DNA from: an uncultured Lachnospiraceae bacterium
Lineage (GTDB): Bacteria; Bacillota; Clostridia; Lachnospirales; Lachnospiraceae
DNA: 64,000 nucleotides
NCBI GenBank assembly: GCA_949948735.1
Contig: CATLGV010000014.1
Coordinates: forward strand, 1 to 64,000
Direction: 5' to 3'
The translations under genes and the position numbers were made by a program. This document shows positions 15,766 through 23,813 of the stretch, in pieces; position 1 is the first letter of the stretch, and each line of letters opens with the position of its first letter. The notes below the pieces were generated by a model. That model had not been told where the DNA came from. It worked only from the letters and a program-made list of their open reading frames with translations, and ran no database searches.

Positions 15766-16248
15766 CTATTCCACATACCGCAGCGAAAAATGCGCCTCAC
15801 CGCTCTCGTCGAGCTCCATAATCATGTAAGAGGGCTTTTTATTCTCCTGTCTGGGGTAGGACAAGCTGCCCGGATTGACGGCAATGATGTTATTTGAAAT
15901 ATCAATCACCGGCCTGTGCGTATGGCCGTACATCACGATATCCGCCCCCTGCGCCACCGCCTCCCGCTTGAGCATTTCATTGCCCATCCCGATATAGTAG
16001 CGATGACCGTGTGTAATCATAACACAATACTTACCGATTTGTAAAGTCTTTTCTGAGGGCAGCTCACAAAAATAATCGTTATTCCCCGCAACCATTTCAA
16101 CCGGGCATTCCACCGCTTCTTTTATCGTATATTCGCTTCCCTCAATATCCCCGAGGTGAATCACCATATCCAGCTTTCCAATGTGCGGCAGAATTTTCAG
16201 ATAGTTCCCATTCTTCCTGTGTGTATCGCTGATAATCAAAACTCTCAT
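15766..16248 (-). CDS. YfcE/MJ0936-type metallophosphoesterase
   Basis: 160 residues, cytosolic. The two-metal site is complete: ISDTHRKNGN (DxH), IHLGDIEG (GD), AGNNDYF (GNND), MITHGHRY (GH) and YGHTHRPVID (GHTH). Proteins of this small family act as phosphodiesterases on unknown physiological substrates. It lies downstream of the RdgB-type pyrophosphatase gene on the same strand (48-nt gap), a common pairing in Firmicutes, suggesting an operon. Confidence 0.9.
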   Translation of the reverse strand: MRVLIISDTHRKNGNYLKILPHIGKLDMVIHLGDIEGSEYTIKEAVECPVEMVAGNNDYFCELPSEKTLQIGKYCVMITHGHRYYIGMGNEMLKREAVAQGADIVMYGHTHRPVIDISNNIIAVNPGSLSYPRQENKKPSYMIMELDESGEAHFSLRYVE

Positions 16249-16296
16249 AGCCCCGTCTCCGTTTACCCTGGTATATATAAAGGCCGTCCGGCAAGC

Positions 16297-16905
16297 CTAT
16301 GCCAGCTCCCGTTTCAGTATTTCCTTCATACGCTCGAGCGCCTTTCCTCTGTGGCTGATACGGTTCTTCTCCTCCGGCGAAAGCTCCGCGGAGTATTTCT
16401 GATACTCCGGCAGATAGAAAATCGGGTCGTAGCCAAAGCCGTTCTCCCCCTTCTCCTCATAACCGATCCTCCCCTCTATCGCCGCCTTTGTGGTAAAAGT
16501 CCTGCCATCCGGCAGCACCGCCGCAATCGCGCAGACAAACCTCGCCGTGCGCTGTGCATCGGGAACGCCCTCCAGACGCTGTATCAGATTGGCGTTCTTA
16601 ACCGTGTAGGAGGTATCCTCCCCCATATACCTTGCGGAATAGATTCCCGGCTCTTTATTCAGATAATCAACCTCCAGTCCGGAATCGTCCGCCAGCACCA
16701 CCGCCTGCTCTCCACGCGCCCGCAGCGCCTCCGCGATGGCTGCCGCCTTTATCTGTGCGTTTTCTTCAAAGCTGCTGCCATCCTCCACAATCTCAACATC
16801 CGCACCGGCTTCCTTCATGGACTGGATTTGAACGCCAAGCTCCTCCAATATCATGCGGATTTCCTTCATTTTCCCTGCGTTTCCCGTCGCAAATACAATC
16901 TTCAT
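16297..16905 (-). CDS. XTP/dITP diphosphatase (RdgB/HAM1 family)
   Basis: 202 residues from the ATG at 16905, which has GGAGGAAG upstream; a longer frame starting 9 codons earlier has no signal. The N-terminal KIVFATGNAGKMKEI (SHNxxK-like) and the LADDSGLEVDYL and ENGFGYDPIFY motifs are diagnostic. It removes non-canonical purine nucleoside triphosphates, protecting DNA. Placed between the amidase-like gene and the metallophosphoesterase. Confidence 0.93.
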   Translation of the reverse strand: MKIVFATGNAGKMKEIRMILEELGVQIQSMKEAGADVEIVEDGSSFEENAQIKAAAIAEALRARGEQAVVLADDSGLEVDYLNKEPGIYSARYMGEDTSYTVKNANLIQRLEGVPDAQRTARFVCAIAAVLPDGRTFTTKAAIEGRIGYEEKGENGFGYDPIFYLPEYQKYSAELSPEEKNRISHRGKALERMKEILKRELA

Positions 16906-16940
16906 CCGTCTCTTCCTCCACAATTTGCGCATACCGCCCG

Positions 16941-18059
16941 TCAGTCAGGGGCGTACATCTCAAACACATCCGTGATCGTCTTCTTCATTGCTGCCAGAAT
17001 GCTTTCATTAAACTTATAAAGCGCTTCCACCCGGTCCAGCTCCTGCTGCGGCGCCGACAGCTCGATCAGCGCCGCGGGAACAACCGCCTGCCGCACGAGC
17101 GCATCCTCTTCTCCGCATTCCCGGAAGCCGGCCGGCTCCGCACCTGCCGCATCCGCAAACGCCTCCGCCGTCAAAATCGCCAGCTGCGCGCTGTTAAATT
17201 CCGGTATAAAATAAACGGTATTGCACACGGTCACGGCGCTGACCCCCGTGCTCTGTGCACCGCCCTTTACTTCTATCCCCAGCAGCATATCGGCCCCAAT
17301 CCTGTTCGCAAACGCCACAATCTCCTCCTGCGTATAGCTCTCCTGCATATTGTACGCCAGAAACAGCCGGATATGATTGTCGGCGGCAAACTTGGACAGA
17401 CTCTGCTGCCATTCCGGTATCGCAAGCCGGTTCCTGTCCGCATACGGCATATAGACGACAACCACCTTATCCTCCACACGGTCAAACGCCTGAAAATCCA
17501 CAACAATCCGATCCTCCTGCCTGCTCAGGCTCCAGTTGTAGACGTCATTGCAGAAAATCTCCACCACAACATCCCTGTTCTGTCGGTAAACGCCTACCGC
17601 GTCCATAATCGCGGAATCGGTCACGAGCCTCATCCCGTCCTGCACCGTCTCGGAAGCCCCCAAAAGCGTCACCACGATCTTGTTCTTGGTAAACTCCTCC
17701 CGCACGTTGATGTTTTCGGCCGCTATCGGCGCATCCAGCCGAATCACCAGCTGTGCCTGCCGCGCATCCTCAAATTCCGCTCTTACATTCAGCTTCGGGT
17801 AGGAGAGATTTTCTTCCGTCCGGTTGACGCTTTCCATCAAAAGACTGAACCGGCTGTTCGCGTCAAAAAAGCCCTCATTAAGCTTAAAACCGACCATCAG
17901 CGCAATCGAAAGCACGCAAAAAGCGACTGCGGCCGCCCTAGCCTGAGCGTAAAACCGGTCTCTTCTGAGGGACACAATAAGCGCCTCCTCCTCCCGTGTA
18001 AGCGCTATCCCGGTCCCCGCCATGTCCATAATGTCGTTGTATTCCCTGCTGTTTTTCAT
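16941..18059 (-). CDS. AMIN plus amidase_3-like membrane protein, apparently inactive
   Basis: 372 residues: cytoplasmic N-terminus, membrane span (about 41-60), a beta-rich AMIN-like domain (about 85-200) and a C-terminal domain aligning in order with N-acetylmuramoyl-L-alanine amidases (LRLFLAYNMQE-type strand, ANRIGADMLLGI, QLAILTAEAF, VVPAALIEL). The zinc ligands are missing: the DPGHGG strand reads VVVVYMPYADRNRL and SIHxN reads LGIEVKGG. It therefore probably binds peptidoglycan or a partner rather than cutting it. Follows the rRNA methyltransferase gene with 13 nt. Confidence 0.7.
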   Translation of the reverse strand: MKNSREYNDIMDMAGTGIALTREEEALIVSLRRDRFYAQARAAAVAFCVLSIALMVGFKLNEGFFDANSRFSLLMESVNRTEENLSYPKLNVRAEFEDARQAQLVIRLDAPIAAENINVREEFTKNKIVVTLLGASETVQDGMRLVTDSAIMDAVGVYRQNRDVVVEIFCNDVYNWSLSRQEDRIVVDFQAFDRVEDKVVVVYMPYADRNRLAIPEWQQSLSKFAADNHIRLFLAYNMQESYTQEEIVAFANRIGADMLLGIEVKGGAQSTGVSAVTVCNTVYFIPEFNSAQLAILTAEAFADAAGAEPAGFRECGEEDALVRQAVVPAALIELSAPQQELDRVEALYKFNESILAAMKKTITDVFEMYAPD

Positions 18060-18072
18060 CCTGCTCCCCGTC

Positions 18073-19218
18073 CTATGGCATTCTGGGCGGCTTCGGCCCC
18101 ATAAACTGATAATAATAGGTCTTCATCATACCGTTATAAATTTTACGGTTCCGGTCCGCCCGCCTGCCGATATCCTTTTCGGCGCCCTCATACGAGGTAA
18201 TGCAGTACAACGACCATGTGTCCAGCAGCCGGAACCGCTCGCCGAGCTTCCGGTATAAAGGCGGTATCCCGGCCTTATCCTCCAGCCGCTCCCCATACGG
18301 GGGATTGGTTATCAGAAATCCGTACTGCCCGTCATGCGAAAGCTTCTCCACCCCTCTTGTCTCAAAGCGGACCAGCTTCTCCACCCCCGCAAGCCGTGCA
18401 TTCTGTCTTGCAATATCCGTCATCGCGGGATCAATATCGAAGCCCTGCAGGCTTACCGATACGGACAGATCCGTCTGCTCCCCCGCCTCCTCGTAGCAGT
18501 CCTTCCACATGCGCTTCGCAATCAAATGCTCCCATGTGCATGCCGTAAAGCTGCGGTTTACCCCCGGCGCGATATTGGCCGCCATCAGCGCCGCCTCTAT
18601 CGGTATCGTACCGCTCCCGCAGAACGGGTCTACAAGGATTCTGTCCGCCCGCCACGGCGTCAGCATAATCAGCGCCGCCGCAAGGTTCTCCGCAATGGGC
18701 GCCTTTGCGGTAAGCCTGCGGTAGCCTCTTTTGTGAAGCGACTCTCCGGTGGTATCCAATCCTACGGTAACCATATCCTTCATCAAAAATACCCGAATCG
18801 GAAAGCTTTGTCCCTCCTCCGCAAACCAGTTGACCTGATACACCTGCTTTAAACGCTCCACCATCGCTTTTTTCATTATGGACTGAATATCCGACGGGGA
18901 AAACAGCCTGCTCTTTACGCTTGCCGCCTTCGTCACCCAGAACCTTCCGTCCGCCGGTATGTATTCCTCCCACGGCAGCGCTTTTGTCCCCTCAAAAAGC
19001 TCGTCGAAGGTCTCCGCGCGAAAGCTCCCTATTTTAATCAGAATCCGCTCCGCAGTCCGAAGCCCGATGTTTGCGCGGCACACAGCCTCGTCGTCGCCGA
19101 TAAACGTGATACGGCCGTCCTCCACCTGCGCCACATCATAGCCCAAATCAATAATCTCTTTTTTTAATACCGCCTCCAGGCCAAAATGGCAGGGGGCTAT
19201 CAATTCAAATTTTCTCAT
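18073..19218 (-). CDS. THUMP-domain 23S rRNA (guanine-N2)-type methyltransferase
   Basis: 381 residues. An N-terminal ferredoxin-like/THUMP RNA-binding region (1-160) precedes a Rossmann methyltransferase with DPFCGSGTIPIEAALMA (SAM loop) and NPPYGER (catalytic N-P-P-Y of N2-guanine/adenine methylation). This matches the RlmL/YpsC group that modifies 23S rRNA. It is the first gene of a tight run with the amidase-like and rdgB genes. Confidence 0.92.
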   Translation of the reverse strand: MRKFELIAPCHFGLEAVLKKEIIDLGYDVAQVEDGRITFIGDDEAVCRANIGLRTAERILIKIGSFRAETFDELFEGTKALPWEEYIPADGRFWVTKAASVKSRLFSPSDIQSIMKKAMVERLKQVYQVNWFAEEGQSFPIRVFLMKDMVTVGLDTTGESLHKRGYRRLTAKAPIAENLAAALIMLTPWRADRILVDPFCGSGTIPIEAALMAANIAPGVNRSFTACTWEHLIAKRMWKDCYEEAGEQTDLSVSVSLQGFDIDPAMTDIARQNARLAGVEKLVRFETRGVEKLSHDGQYGFLITNPPYGERLEDKAGIPPLYRKLGERFRLLDTWSLYCITSYEGAEKDIGRRADRNRKIYNGMMKTYYYQFMGPKPPRMP

Positions 19219-19308
19219 AGGTCTATATTACATTCATTGATAAATGCCTGTCAATCGGATTTTTCATTGTCCCGGTAAGGATGTGCGCTGCTGCAATCTC
19301 CTATAGCG

Positions 19309-19341
19309 CAAAAAATTGAGTGCGTATACCGCGCACTCAAT
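19309..19341 (-). terminator. Terminator after the 130-aa gene
   Basis: On the - strand ATTGAGTGCG pairs with CGCACTCAAT and is followed by TTTTTTG. Confidence 0.85.
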
Positions 19342-19387
19342 CCTTTGTTCACGACAACAGAATATCGCGAAGCGCAAATTCTATTGT

Positions 19388-19780
19388 TTACGAAAACGGT
19401 GTGAAGCTCACGCCCAGCTGATCCCTCAGACGGTTCTGATACCCCATCGCTCCGATGGCATCGTTCAGATACCCCGCGTAGCTGCGCTGCTTTTGATCAT
19501 CCGCCTCGTCCGCCAGCATATCCTGCTGAAGCTCCAGCATGTCGGCAAATCCGCCCGAAGCCGTACTCTTCACACGGTCAAGCGCTCCGAAATCCTTTAC
19601 ATACAGCTCTTCCTCCGGCTTCTTTGACGCCAGCACCAAAGGCTTTCCCGCCTGCGGCGCATTGCCGCCGATTCGCTGTATGGGACGCATACTGTAGGGA
19701 TTCCCCTGAATGGAAGAAATCCTGTACCGGTCCCCCAGGCCATATATGCCCATATTTCCTGATATTGCTGATACTCTCAT
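19388..19780 (-). CDS. Conserved-looking protein of unknown function, 130 aa
   Basis: Starts MRVSAISGNMGIYGLGDRYR with AAAGGAGG upstream. Hydrophilic, no membrane span; residues 75-110 are helical (MLELQQDMLADEADDQKQRS). The MR(I/V)S-type start and the low-complexity N-terminus are reminiscent of small flagellum- or motility-associated proteins in Lachnospiraceae, but I cannot assign a function. It has its own sigma-A promoter and terminator. Confidence 0.6.
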   Translation of the reverse strand: MRVSAISGNMGIYGLGDRYRISSIQGNPYSMRPIQRIGGNAPQAGKPLVLASKKPEEELYVKDFGALDRVKSTASGGFADMLELQQDMLADEADDQKQRSYAGYLNDAIGAMGYQNRLRDQLGVSFTPFS

Positions 19781-19815
19781 GGAATACCTCCTTTGTGACC
19801 ACAGCGTATATATTC

Positions 19816-19844
19816 AGTATAGTGCCATCCCCGGAATTTTTCAA
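19816..19844 (-). promoter_or_regulatory. Promoter of the 130-aa gene
   Basis: On the - strand TTGAAA (19839-19844) and TATACT (19816-19821) are 17 bp apart, 36 nt before the start codon. Confidence 0.75.
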
Positions 19845-19862
19845 GAGTATCCGGCAAAATTC

Positions 19863-20468
19863 TTAATCCTTCTTCTCCGGCTTCCGGATGCCGTCGATCA
19901 GCTTCTCTATCAGCATTTTTTTCATATATACGTCGAAGCTTAAAAGGCATATAAACGAGTACAGCTTAAGAAATTCTTTGCTTTCCTCCGGCGCGTCCGC
20001 AAAGGTGTCCATCGCGCAGTCGTATTTCTCCATCACGTCCTGCTTGAGCCGCTCCACCTGCTGCTCCTCCATCCCGAACACCTCTTCATAGATGGCTTCT
20101 ATGTTAAAGCCCTCCTCCTTGTTGAAAAAACGCTCCGTAATCGGCCCCAGCAGCGTCTGAATATCGCTGATGGACAAAATACCCTTGTAATAATAGATAA
20201 ACATCAGCACGAGCACATGCTCTCTTGAATATTTCTTCTTCACCGGCGGCGGCAGCAGGTCATTCTTTGCGTAGTTGTTGATCATCGTCTTTGTCATTAC
20301 CTTATCCGCGTCCGGATATCGCGCGGACCTGCGCAGATTCTTGTCCATAAAGGTCGTAACCTGATCCATGTACAAATCTATATTCGGAATATCGGCCGCC
20401 TTGACATATTGGATTCTGTCAAAGCTTTCCATGATGCTCTTTAATAAGTCATTCGTATCGATATGCAT
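19863..20468 (-). CDS. DUF1836 domain protein
   Basis: 201 residues from the ATG at 20468, chosen over a longer frame that overlaps the upstream promoter zone. A MerR-like or helix-turn-helix start is suggested by VMTKTMINNYAKNDLLPPPVKKKYSREH, then a helical DUF1836 body (LMFIYYYKGILSISDIQTLL) and a C-terminal helical region. Family members are clostridial and of unknown function; the N-terminal pattern suggests DNA binding. Divergent from yerC. Confidence 0.8.
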   Translation of the reverse strand: MHIDTNDLLKSIMESFDRIQYVKAADIPNIDLYMDQVTTFMDKNLRRSARYPDADKVMTKTMINNYAKNDLLPPPVKKKYSREHVLVLMFIYYYKGILSISDIQTLLGPITERFFNKEEGFNIEAIYEEVFGMEEQQVERLKQDVMEKYDCAMDTFADAPEESKEFLKLYSFICLLSFDVYMKKMLIEKLIDGIRKPEKKD

Positions 20469-20583
20469 ATCTTTCCCGTGCCTTTCTATTGTCTGCGCCT
20501 GTTTCCTCCGGCATCCAATGATTACATTATATAGTATCAAAAACTACATATCAAGTGTTTCACTTTCATTTTTTTATTTTCAT

Positions 20584-20612
20584 TTTACTTCTGTACGGTG
20601 TTGTGATACAAT
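20584..20612 (+). promoter_or_regulatory. yerC promoter with tandem GATACAAT
   Basis: TTTACT (20584-20589) and TACAAT (20607-20612) are 17 bp apart. GATACAAT is repeated immediately (20606-20613 and again from 20614), so the -10 box sits in a direct repeat that could be an autoregulatory operator. Confidence 0.6.
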
Positions 20613-20649
20613 GATACAATGATGTCGGACAATACGGAGGTCATTCATT

Positions 20650-20958
20650 ATGAATAAAAAGATTAAAACCGCTGCCGTCGACCAGCTGATCGACGCTATC
20701 CTTTGTCTGGATACAAAGGAAGAGTGCTATAACTTTTTTGAGGATTTGTGCACGGTGAACGAGCTGCTGTCCCTGTCACAGCGCTTTGAAGTCGCCGCCA
20801 TGCTTCGCGAACACAAAACCTACATGGAAATTGCCGAGAAAACCGGCGCCTCCACCGCTACCATCAGCCGCGTAAACCGCTCCCTCAATTACGGCAGCGA
20901 CGGTTATGATTTGGTTTTTGAGCGGCTGGAGCAGCGCCTGTCCCCAGACGAGCAGTAA
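20650..20958 (+). CDS. YerC/YecD-type TrpR-related DNA-binding protein
   Basis: 102 residues, all helical. The helix-turn-helix MEIAEKTGASTATISRVNRSL is like that of the Trp repressor; the N-terminal part LCTVNELLSLSQRFEVAAML is the family pattern. YerC-type proteins are TrpR homologues of unknown ligand in Firmicutes. CGGAGG is upstream. Convergent with the M23-like gene, only 18 nt apart. Confidence 0.88.
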   Translation: MNKKIKTAAVDQLIDAILCLDTKEECYNFFEDLCTVNELLSLSQRFEVAAMLREHKTYMEIAEKTGASTATISRVNRSLNYGSDGYDLVFERLEQRLSPDEQ

Positions 20959-20960
20959 AA

Positions 20961-20983
20961 TGGGCAGGTCCCTGACCTACCCA
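20961..20983. terminator. Hairpin between convergent genes
   Basis: TGGGCAGGTC pairs with GACCTACCCA (one mismatch) around CCT. It spans the gap and the stop region of the M23-like gene. No T run, so efficiency is doubtful. Confidence 0.4.
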
Positions 20984-21699
20984 TAAATCTCCATCAGCTC
21001 CAGCGGCTGAATATACGCATCGTTCTGTATAATCTGATAACCCAGCTCTTCCTTTCCCGCCTCAATCTCAAACAGCACGGTCTCTCTGGTCACCTCGTCT
21101 CCCTCGCTGACCTTGGGCGCAGAGCCGTTGCGGTAAACGGAAAAGTATCCGTTGGTATGATCTACCATGATAATGTATCCTGACTGCGCGTCTCCCGCGA
21201 TAGAGGATACGGTGCCCTTTGCCGTTGCCAGTACATTGATTCCCTGCGACGCGTTGAACACGACAATCGGATTTTCCTCCAGGACGCGCTCCTCATAAGA
21301 GGCCATCCCCTTCAGCGGAAAACCTGTCGGCGTATAATCCTGCGCAAGCTGCGCCTCGCGCTCCTCCTCCTCGTGTACCTTGTCGCTTATGGTGTCGCTG
21401 AGGATTGTCACCTTCCCCTGAAGCTCGTCGTTTTTCGTCATAAGCTCCGCGTTTTCCAATGTCAGATTATCTATCTGTGTCTTTAGCGCTGCCACGGTCT
21501 GATTCGCGCTGTTCACCTTACCTGTAAGAATAGAACAATATCCCAATGCACCGGCTGTCAGAAGCACAATTGCCACAAAAAAGGCCGCCACATAACCGGC
21601 CTTCACGGAAAAGCGCTTTACGTCGGCGCTTCCTGCATCCGGAACAAAAAGGATACTGTACCGCACCTTATTCTTTTTCCTGTTTCTTTTGGCTGCCAA
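20977..21699 (-). CDS. M23 (LytM-like) membrane protein lacking catalytic residues
   Basis: 240 residues from a TTG start with AAAAGGAGG 9 nt upstream; an ATG 9 codons earlier has no signal. A basic cytoplasmic start (AAKRNRKKNKVRYS), membrane span (about 31-55), coiled coil (60-110) and an M23 fold (GINVLATAKGTVSSI, GYIIMVDHTNGYFSVYRNG, VSEGDEVTRETVLFEI). The first zinc His/Asp pair reads FNASQG and the final HxH reads YQIIQ, so peptidase activity is unlikely. Such degenerate LytM proteins often activate amidases or act in septation/sporulation complexes (inference). Confidence 0.8.
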   Translation of the reverse strand: MAAKRNRKKNKVRYSILFVPDAGSADVKRFSVKAGYVAAFFVAIVLLTAGALGYCSILTGKVNSANQTVAALKTQIDNLTLENAELMTKNDELQGKVTILSDTISDKVHEEEEREAQLAQDYTPTGFPLKGMASYEERVLEENPIVVFNASQGINVLATAKGTVSSIAGDAQSGYIIMVDHTNGYFSVYRNGSAPKVSEGDEVTRETVLFEIEAGKEELGYQIIQNDAYIQPLELMEIYG

Positions 21700-21795
21700 G
21701 AACGCACACCTCCTTTTCTCACCCATATTAACATAGGTTGCAATAATTACGCAACATCTTCGTAAAAAAAGACTGCAAAAAGGTTATTTGACGGC

Positions 21796-21824
21796 TTTAC
21801 TTTTTATGCGCCCTATGATATTCT
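21796..21824 (+). promoter_or_regulatory. Extended -10 promoter of the cold-shock gene
   Basis: TTTACT (21796-21801), 17-bp spacer, TATTCT (21819-21824) with the TG of an extended -10. The predicted leader is about 43 nt, shorter than the long leader of E. coli cspA. Confidence 0.6.
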
Positions 21825-21873
21825 ATACGTGTTGTGCAAACAACATTTAATATATTTCTTGGAGGTATTTGAC

Positions 21874-22074
21874 ATGAACAAGGGTACAGTTAAGTGGTTT
21901 AACAACCAGAAAGGTTACGGCTTCATTTCCGATGAGGCCGGCAATGATGTATTCGTACATTATTCCGGACTTCTGATGGATGGCTTCAAGTCCCTGGATG
22001 AGGGCGCCAGCGTTGAGTTCGAGATCGTGAACGGCGAAAAGGGACCTCAGGCAGTCAACGTAACCAAATTATAA
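21874..22074 (+). CDS. csp: Cold-shock domain protein (CspA family)
   Basis: 66 residues, a single OB-fold cold-shock domain. Both RNA-binding motifs are present: KGYGFIS (RNP1) and DVFVHYSGL (RNP2). ATG at 21874 follows GGAGG by 9 nt. Acts as an RNA chaperone and antiterminator. Monocistronic with a downstream terminator. Confidence 0.95.
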   Translation: MNKGTVKWFNNQKGYGFISDEAGNDVFVHYSGLLMDGFKSLDEGASVEFEIVNGEKGPQAVNVTKL

Positions 22075-22183
22075 GCGCGGCCTATAGCTTCTTTCCGTCT
22101 GGTTTCATGTGCCTTTTCTTAAATAAAGAAAGAAAATCAGCTATTGTTTTACGAGATGAAGATGTACTATGAGGAAATGCTTT

Positions 22184-22219
22184 AAAAAGACTTCCTGCCC
22201 GACGGCAGGAAGTCTTTTT
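22184..22219. terminator. Bidirectional terminator
   Basis: A perfect 16-bp stem (22184-22199 with 22204-22219) with a CGAC loop and A5/T5 flanks. It lies between csp (+) and hisA (-). The 22075-22183 stretch holds no supported gene. Confidence 0.95.
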
Positions 22220-22230
22220 ATGCGCAGTCC

Positions 22231-23028
22231 CTATCCCACTGGCTGCGCAATTGTGTCCAGCACCTTTTCAAACGCCAGCGTGCCGCCGAAAATATCCAGC
22301 GCGCTTCCGATGGTAACGTGAATCCGGTTCCCGCCAAGACGCTTCAGGAGGTCGATATCCGCATAGCTGTGCACGCCGCCCGCATAGGTAACGTCCATTG
22401 CGCCGTGTCCGGAAAGCCAGCCGCCAAGCTGTTCCACAAGCGGCTGCTCAATCCCCTGGTTCTTTCCCTCGACATCTACGGCGTGAATCAGGAATTCATC
22501 GCAGTACGCGCTCAGCATTTCTAGCGTATCCGGACAAACCGCTTCCTCTGTAAACCGCTGCCAGCGGTCCGTGACAATATAATAGGCGCCGCCCCTTCTG
22601 CGGCAGCTCAAATCCAACACCAGACGCTCTCTGCCGACAGCCCTGCGCATGCGTTCCAGATTATCCATATCGATACGCCCTTCCCGAAATACGAAGGACG
22701 TCACAATCACATGGGATGCGCCGGAATCCAGGAAAAACGCCGCGTTTTGATCATTGATGCCCCCGCCGATTTGGAGGCCGCCGGGATACACACGCAGCGC
22801 ACGCACCGCCTGCGCCTTTGTCGCCTCGTAATATTCGCTGGAGGCAGGATTGAGCAGAATGATATGTCCGCCCCGGATTCCCTTTTCCCTGTAAAGCAAG
22901 GCGTACTCCTCCGCTCCCCTGGCGGAGACAAAGTTCTCCCGCGCCCGGTCGCCCGCATCCGTCAGCGAGCTGCCCACAATTTGCTTGACCTGTCCGTTAT
23001 GAATGTCTATACATGGCCGAAATTCCAT
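22231..23028 (-). CDS. hisA: ProFAR isomerase, eukaryotic-type HisA
   Basis: 265 residues. It opens MEFRPCIDIHNGQVKQIVG and contains QIGGGIND, SHVIVTSFVF, LVLDLSC, TDRWQRF, HAVDVEG and YAGGVHSY. These match the fungal/plant HIS6 form of phosphoribosylformimino-aminoimidazole carboxamide ribotide isomerase rather than the usual bacterial HisA. It catalyses step 4 of histidine synthesis. Its start codon directly abuts the dapB stop, so it shares the lysine-riboswitch transcript, away from other his genes. Confidence 0.9.
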   Translation of the reverse strand: MEFRPCIDIHNGQVKQIVGSSLTDAGDRARENFVSARGAEEYALLYREKGIRGGHIILLNPASSEYYEATKAQAVRALRVYPGGLQIGGGINDQNAAFFLDSGASHVIVTSFVFREGRIDMDNLERMRRAVGRERLVLDLSCRRRGGAYYIVTDRWQRFTEEAVCPDTLEMLSAYCDEFLIHAVDVEGKNQGIEQPLVEQLGGWLSGHGAMDVTYAGGVHSYADIDLLKRLGGNRIHVTIGSALDIFGGTLAFEKVLDTIAQPVG

Positions 23029-23790
23029 CTACGCCTCCGCAACCACATCCTTCATATCATATCTGCCGGGGCCTTTTCCGTTCAGAAACTTCGCCGCCTG
23101 CACCGCACCCTTTGCAAATACCGCCTTGGAATACGCACGGTGGGAGAATGTTACCACCTCGTCGTTGCCCGCAAAAATCACATCGTGGTCTCCCACAATC
23201 GTGCCGCCTCTGACCGCGCTGATACCGATTTCCTTCTTATCCCGCCTCTGACGGACCTGACTCCTGTCATAGACATACTCGTATTCATTGTCCAATTCTT
23301 CATTGATGGAGTCCGCCAGCGCAAGCGCCGTACCGCTTGGTGCATCCACCTTGAGATTGTGATGCTTCTCCACGATCTCGATATCAAATCCCGCAGGAGC
23401 CAGCACGCCCGCCGCCTCCTTGAGCATTTTCAGCAGCATATTCACGCCCAGCGACATATTCGCCGATTTGAGAACGGCAATCTCCCCCGCCGCCGCGTCC
23501 ACCCGCGCAAGCTGCGCCTCCGACAGGCCCGTCGTGCACAAAACACAGGGCAGCTTCCGCTCAATACAGTAATCCAAAAGCTTATCAACCGCCGACGCCG
23601 TACTGAAATCAATCACTGCGTCCGCCTCCACATCACATTCCGTAATATCTGTAAACACAGGATATGTATTCTTGATATGATCCGACGCGTCGATTCCCGC
23701 AACAATCTCTACAGCTGCATCCTCCGCAATAATCTGTGTGATCATCTGTCCCATTTTTCCGTTACATCCGTGCATTATAACCCTTGTCAT
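23029..23790 (-). CDS. dapB: 4-hydroxy-tetrahydrodipicolinate reductase
   Basis: 253 residues. The NAD(P)-binding start MTRVIMHGCNGKMGQMI, VIDFSTA, CTTGLSEAQ, the signature EKHHNLKVDAPSGTAL and the late RGGTIVGDHDV are complete. Second enzyme of the diaminopimelate/lysine branch. Follows dapA by 23 nt. Confidence 0.97.
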   Translation of the reverse strand: MTRVIMHGCNGKMGQMITQIIAEDAAVEIVAGIDASDHIKNTYPVFTDITECDVEADAVIDFSTASAVDKLLDYCIERKLPCVLCTTGLSEAQLARVDAAAGEIAVLKSANMSLGVNMLLKMLKEAAGVLAPAGFDIEIVEKHHNLKVDAPSGTALALADSINEELDNEYEYVYDRSQVRQRRDKKEIGISAVRGGTIVGDHDVIFAGNDEVVTFSHRAYSKAVFAKGAVQAAKFLNGKGPGRYDMKDVVAEA

Positions 23791-23813
23791 TTATCCTGCT
23801 TCCTCTCCTGACG

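Noticed and set aside
16632-18104. A 490-codon + strand frame opposite the rdgB and amidase-like genes.
   Set aside because: Low-complexity Pro/Arg/His product, no ribosome binding site, and it is fully antisense to recognisable genes.
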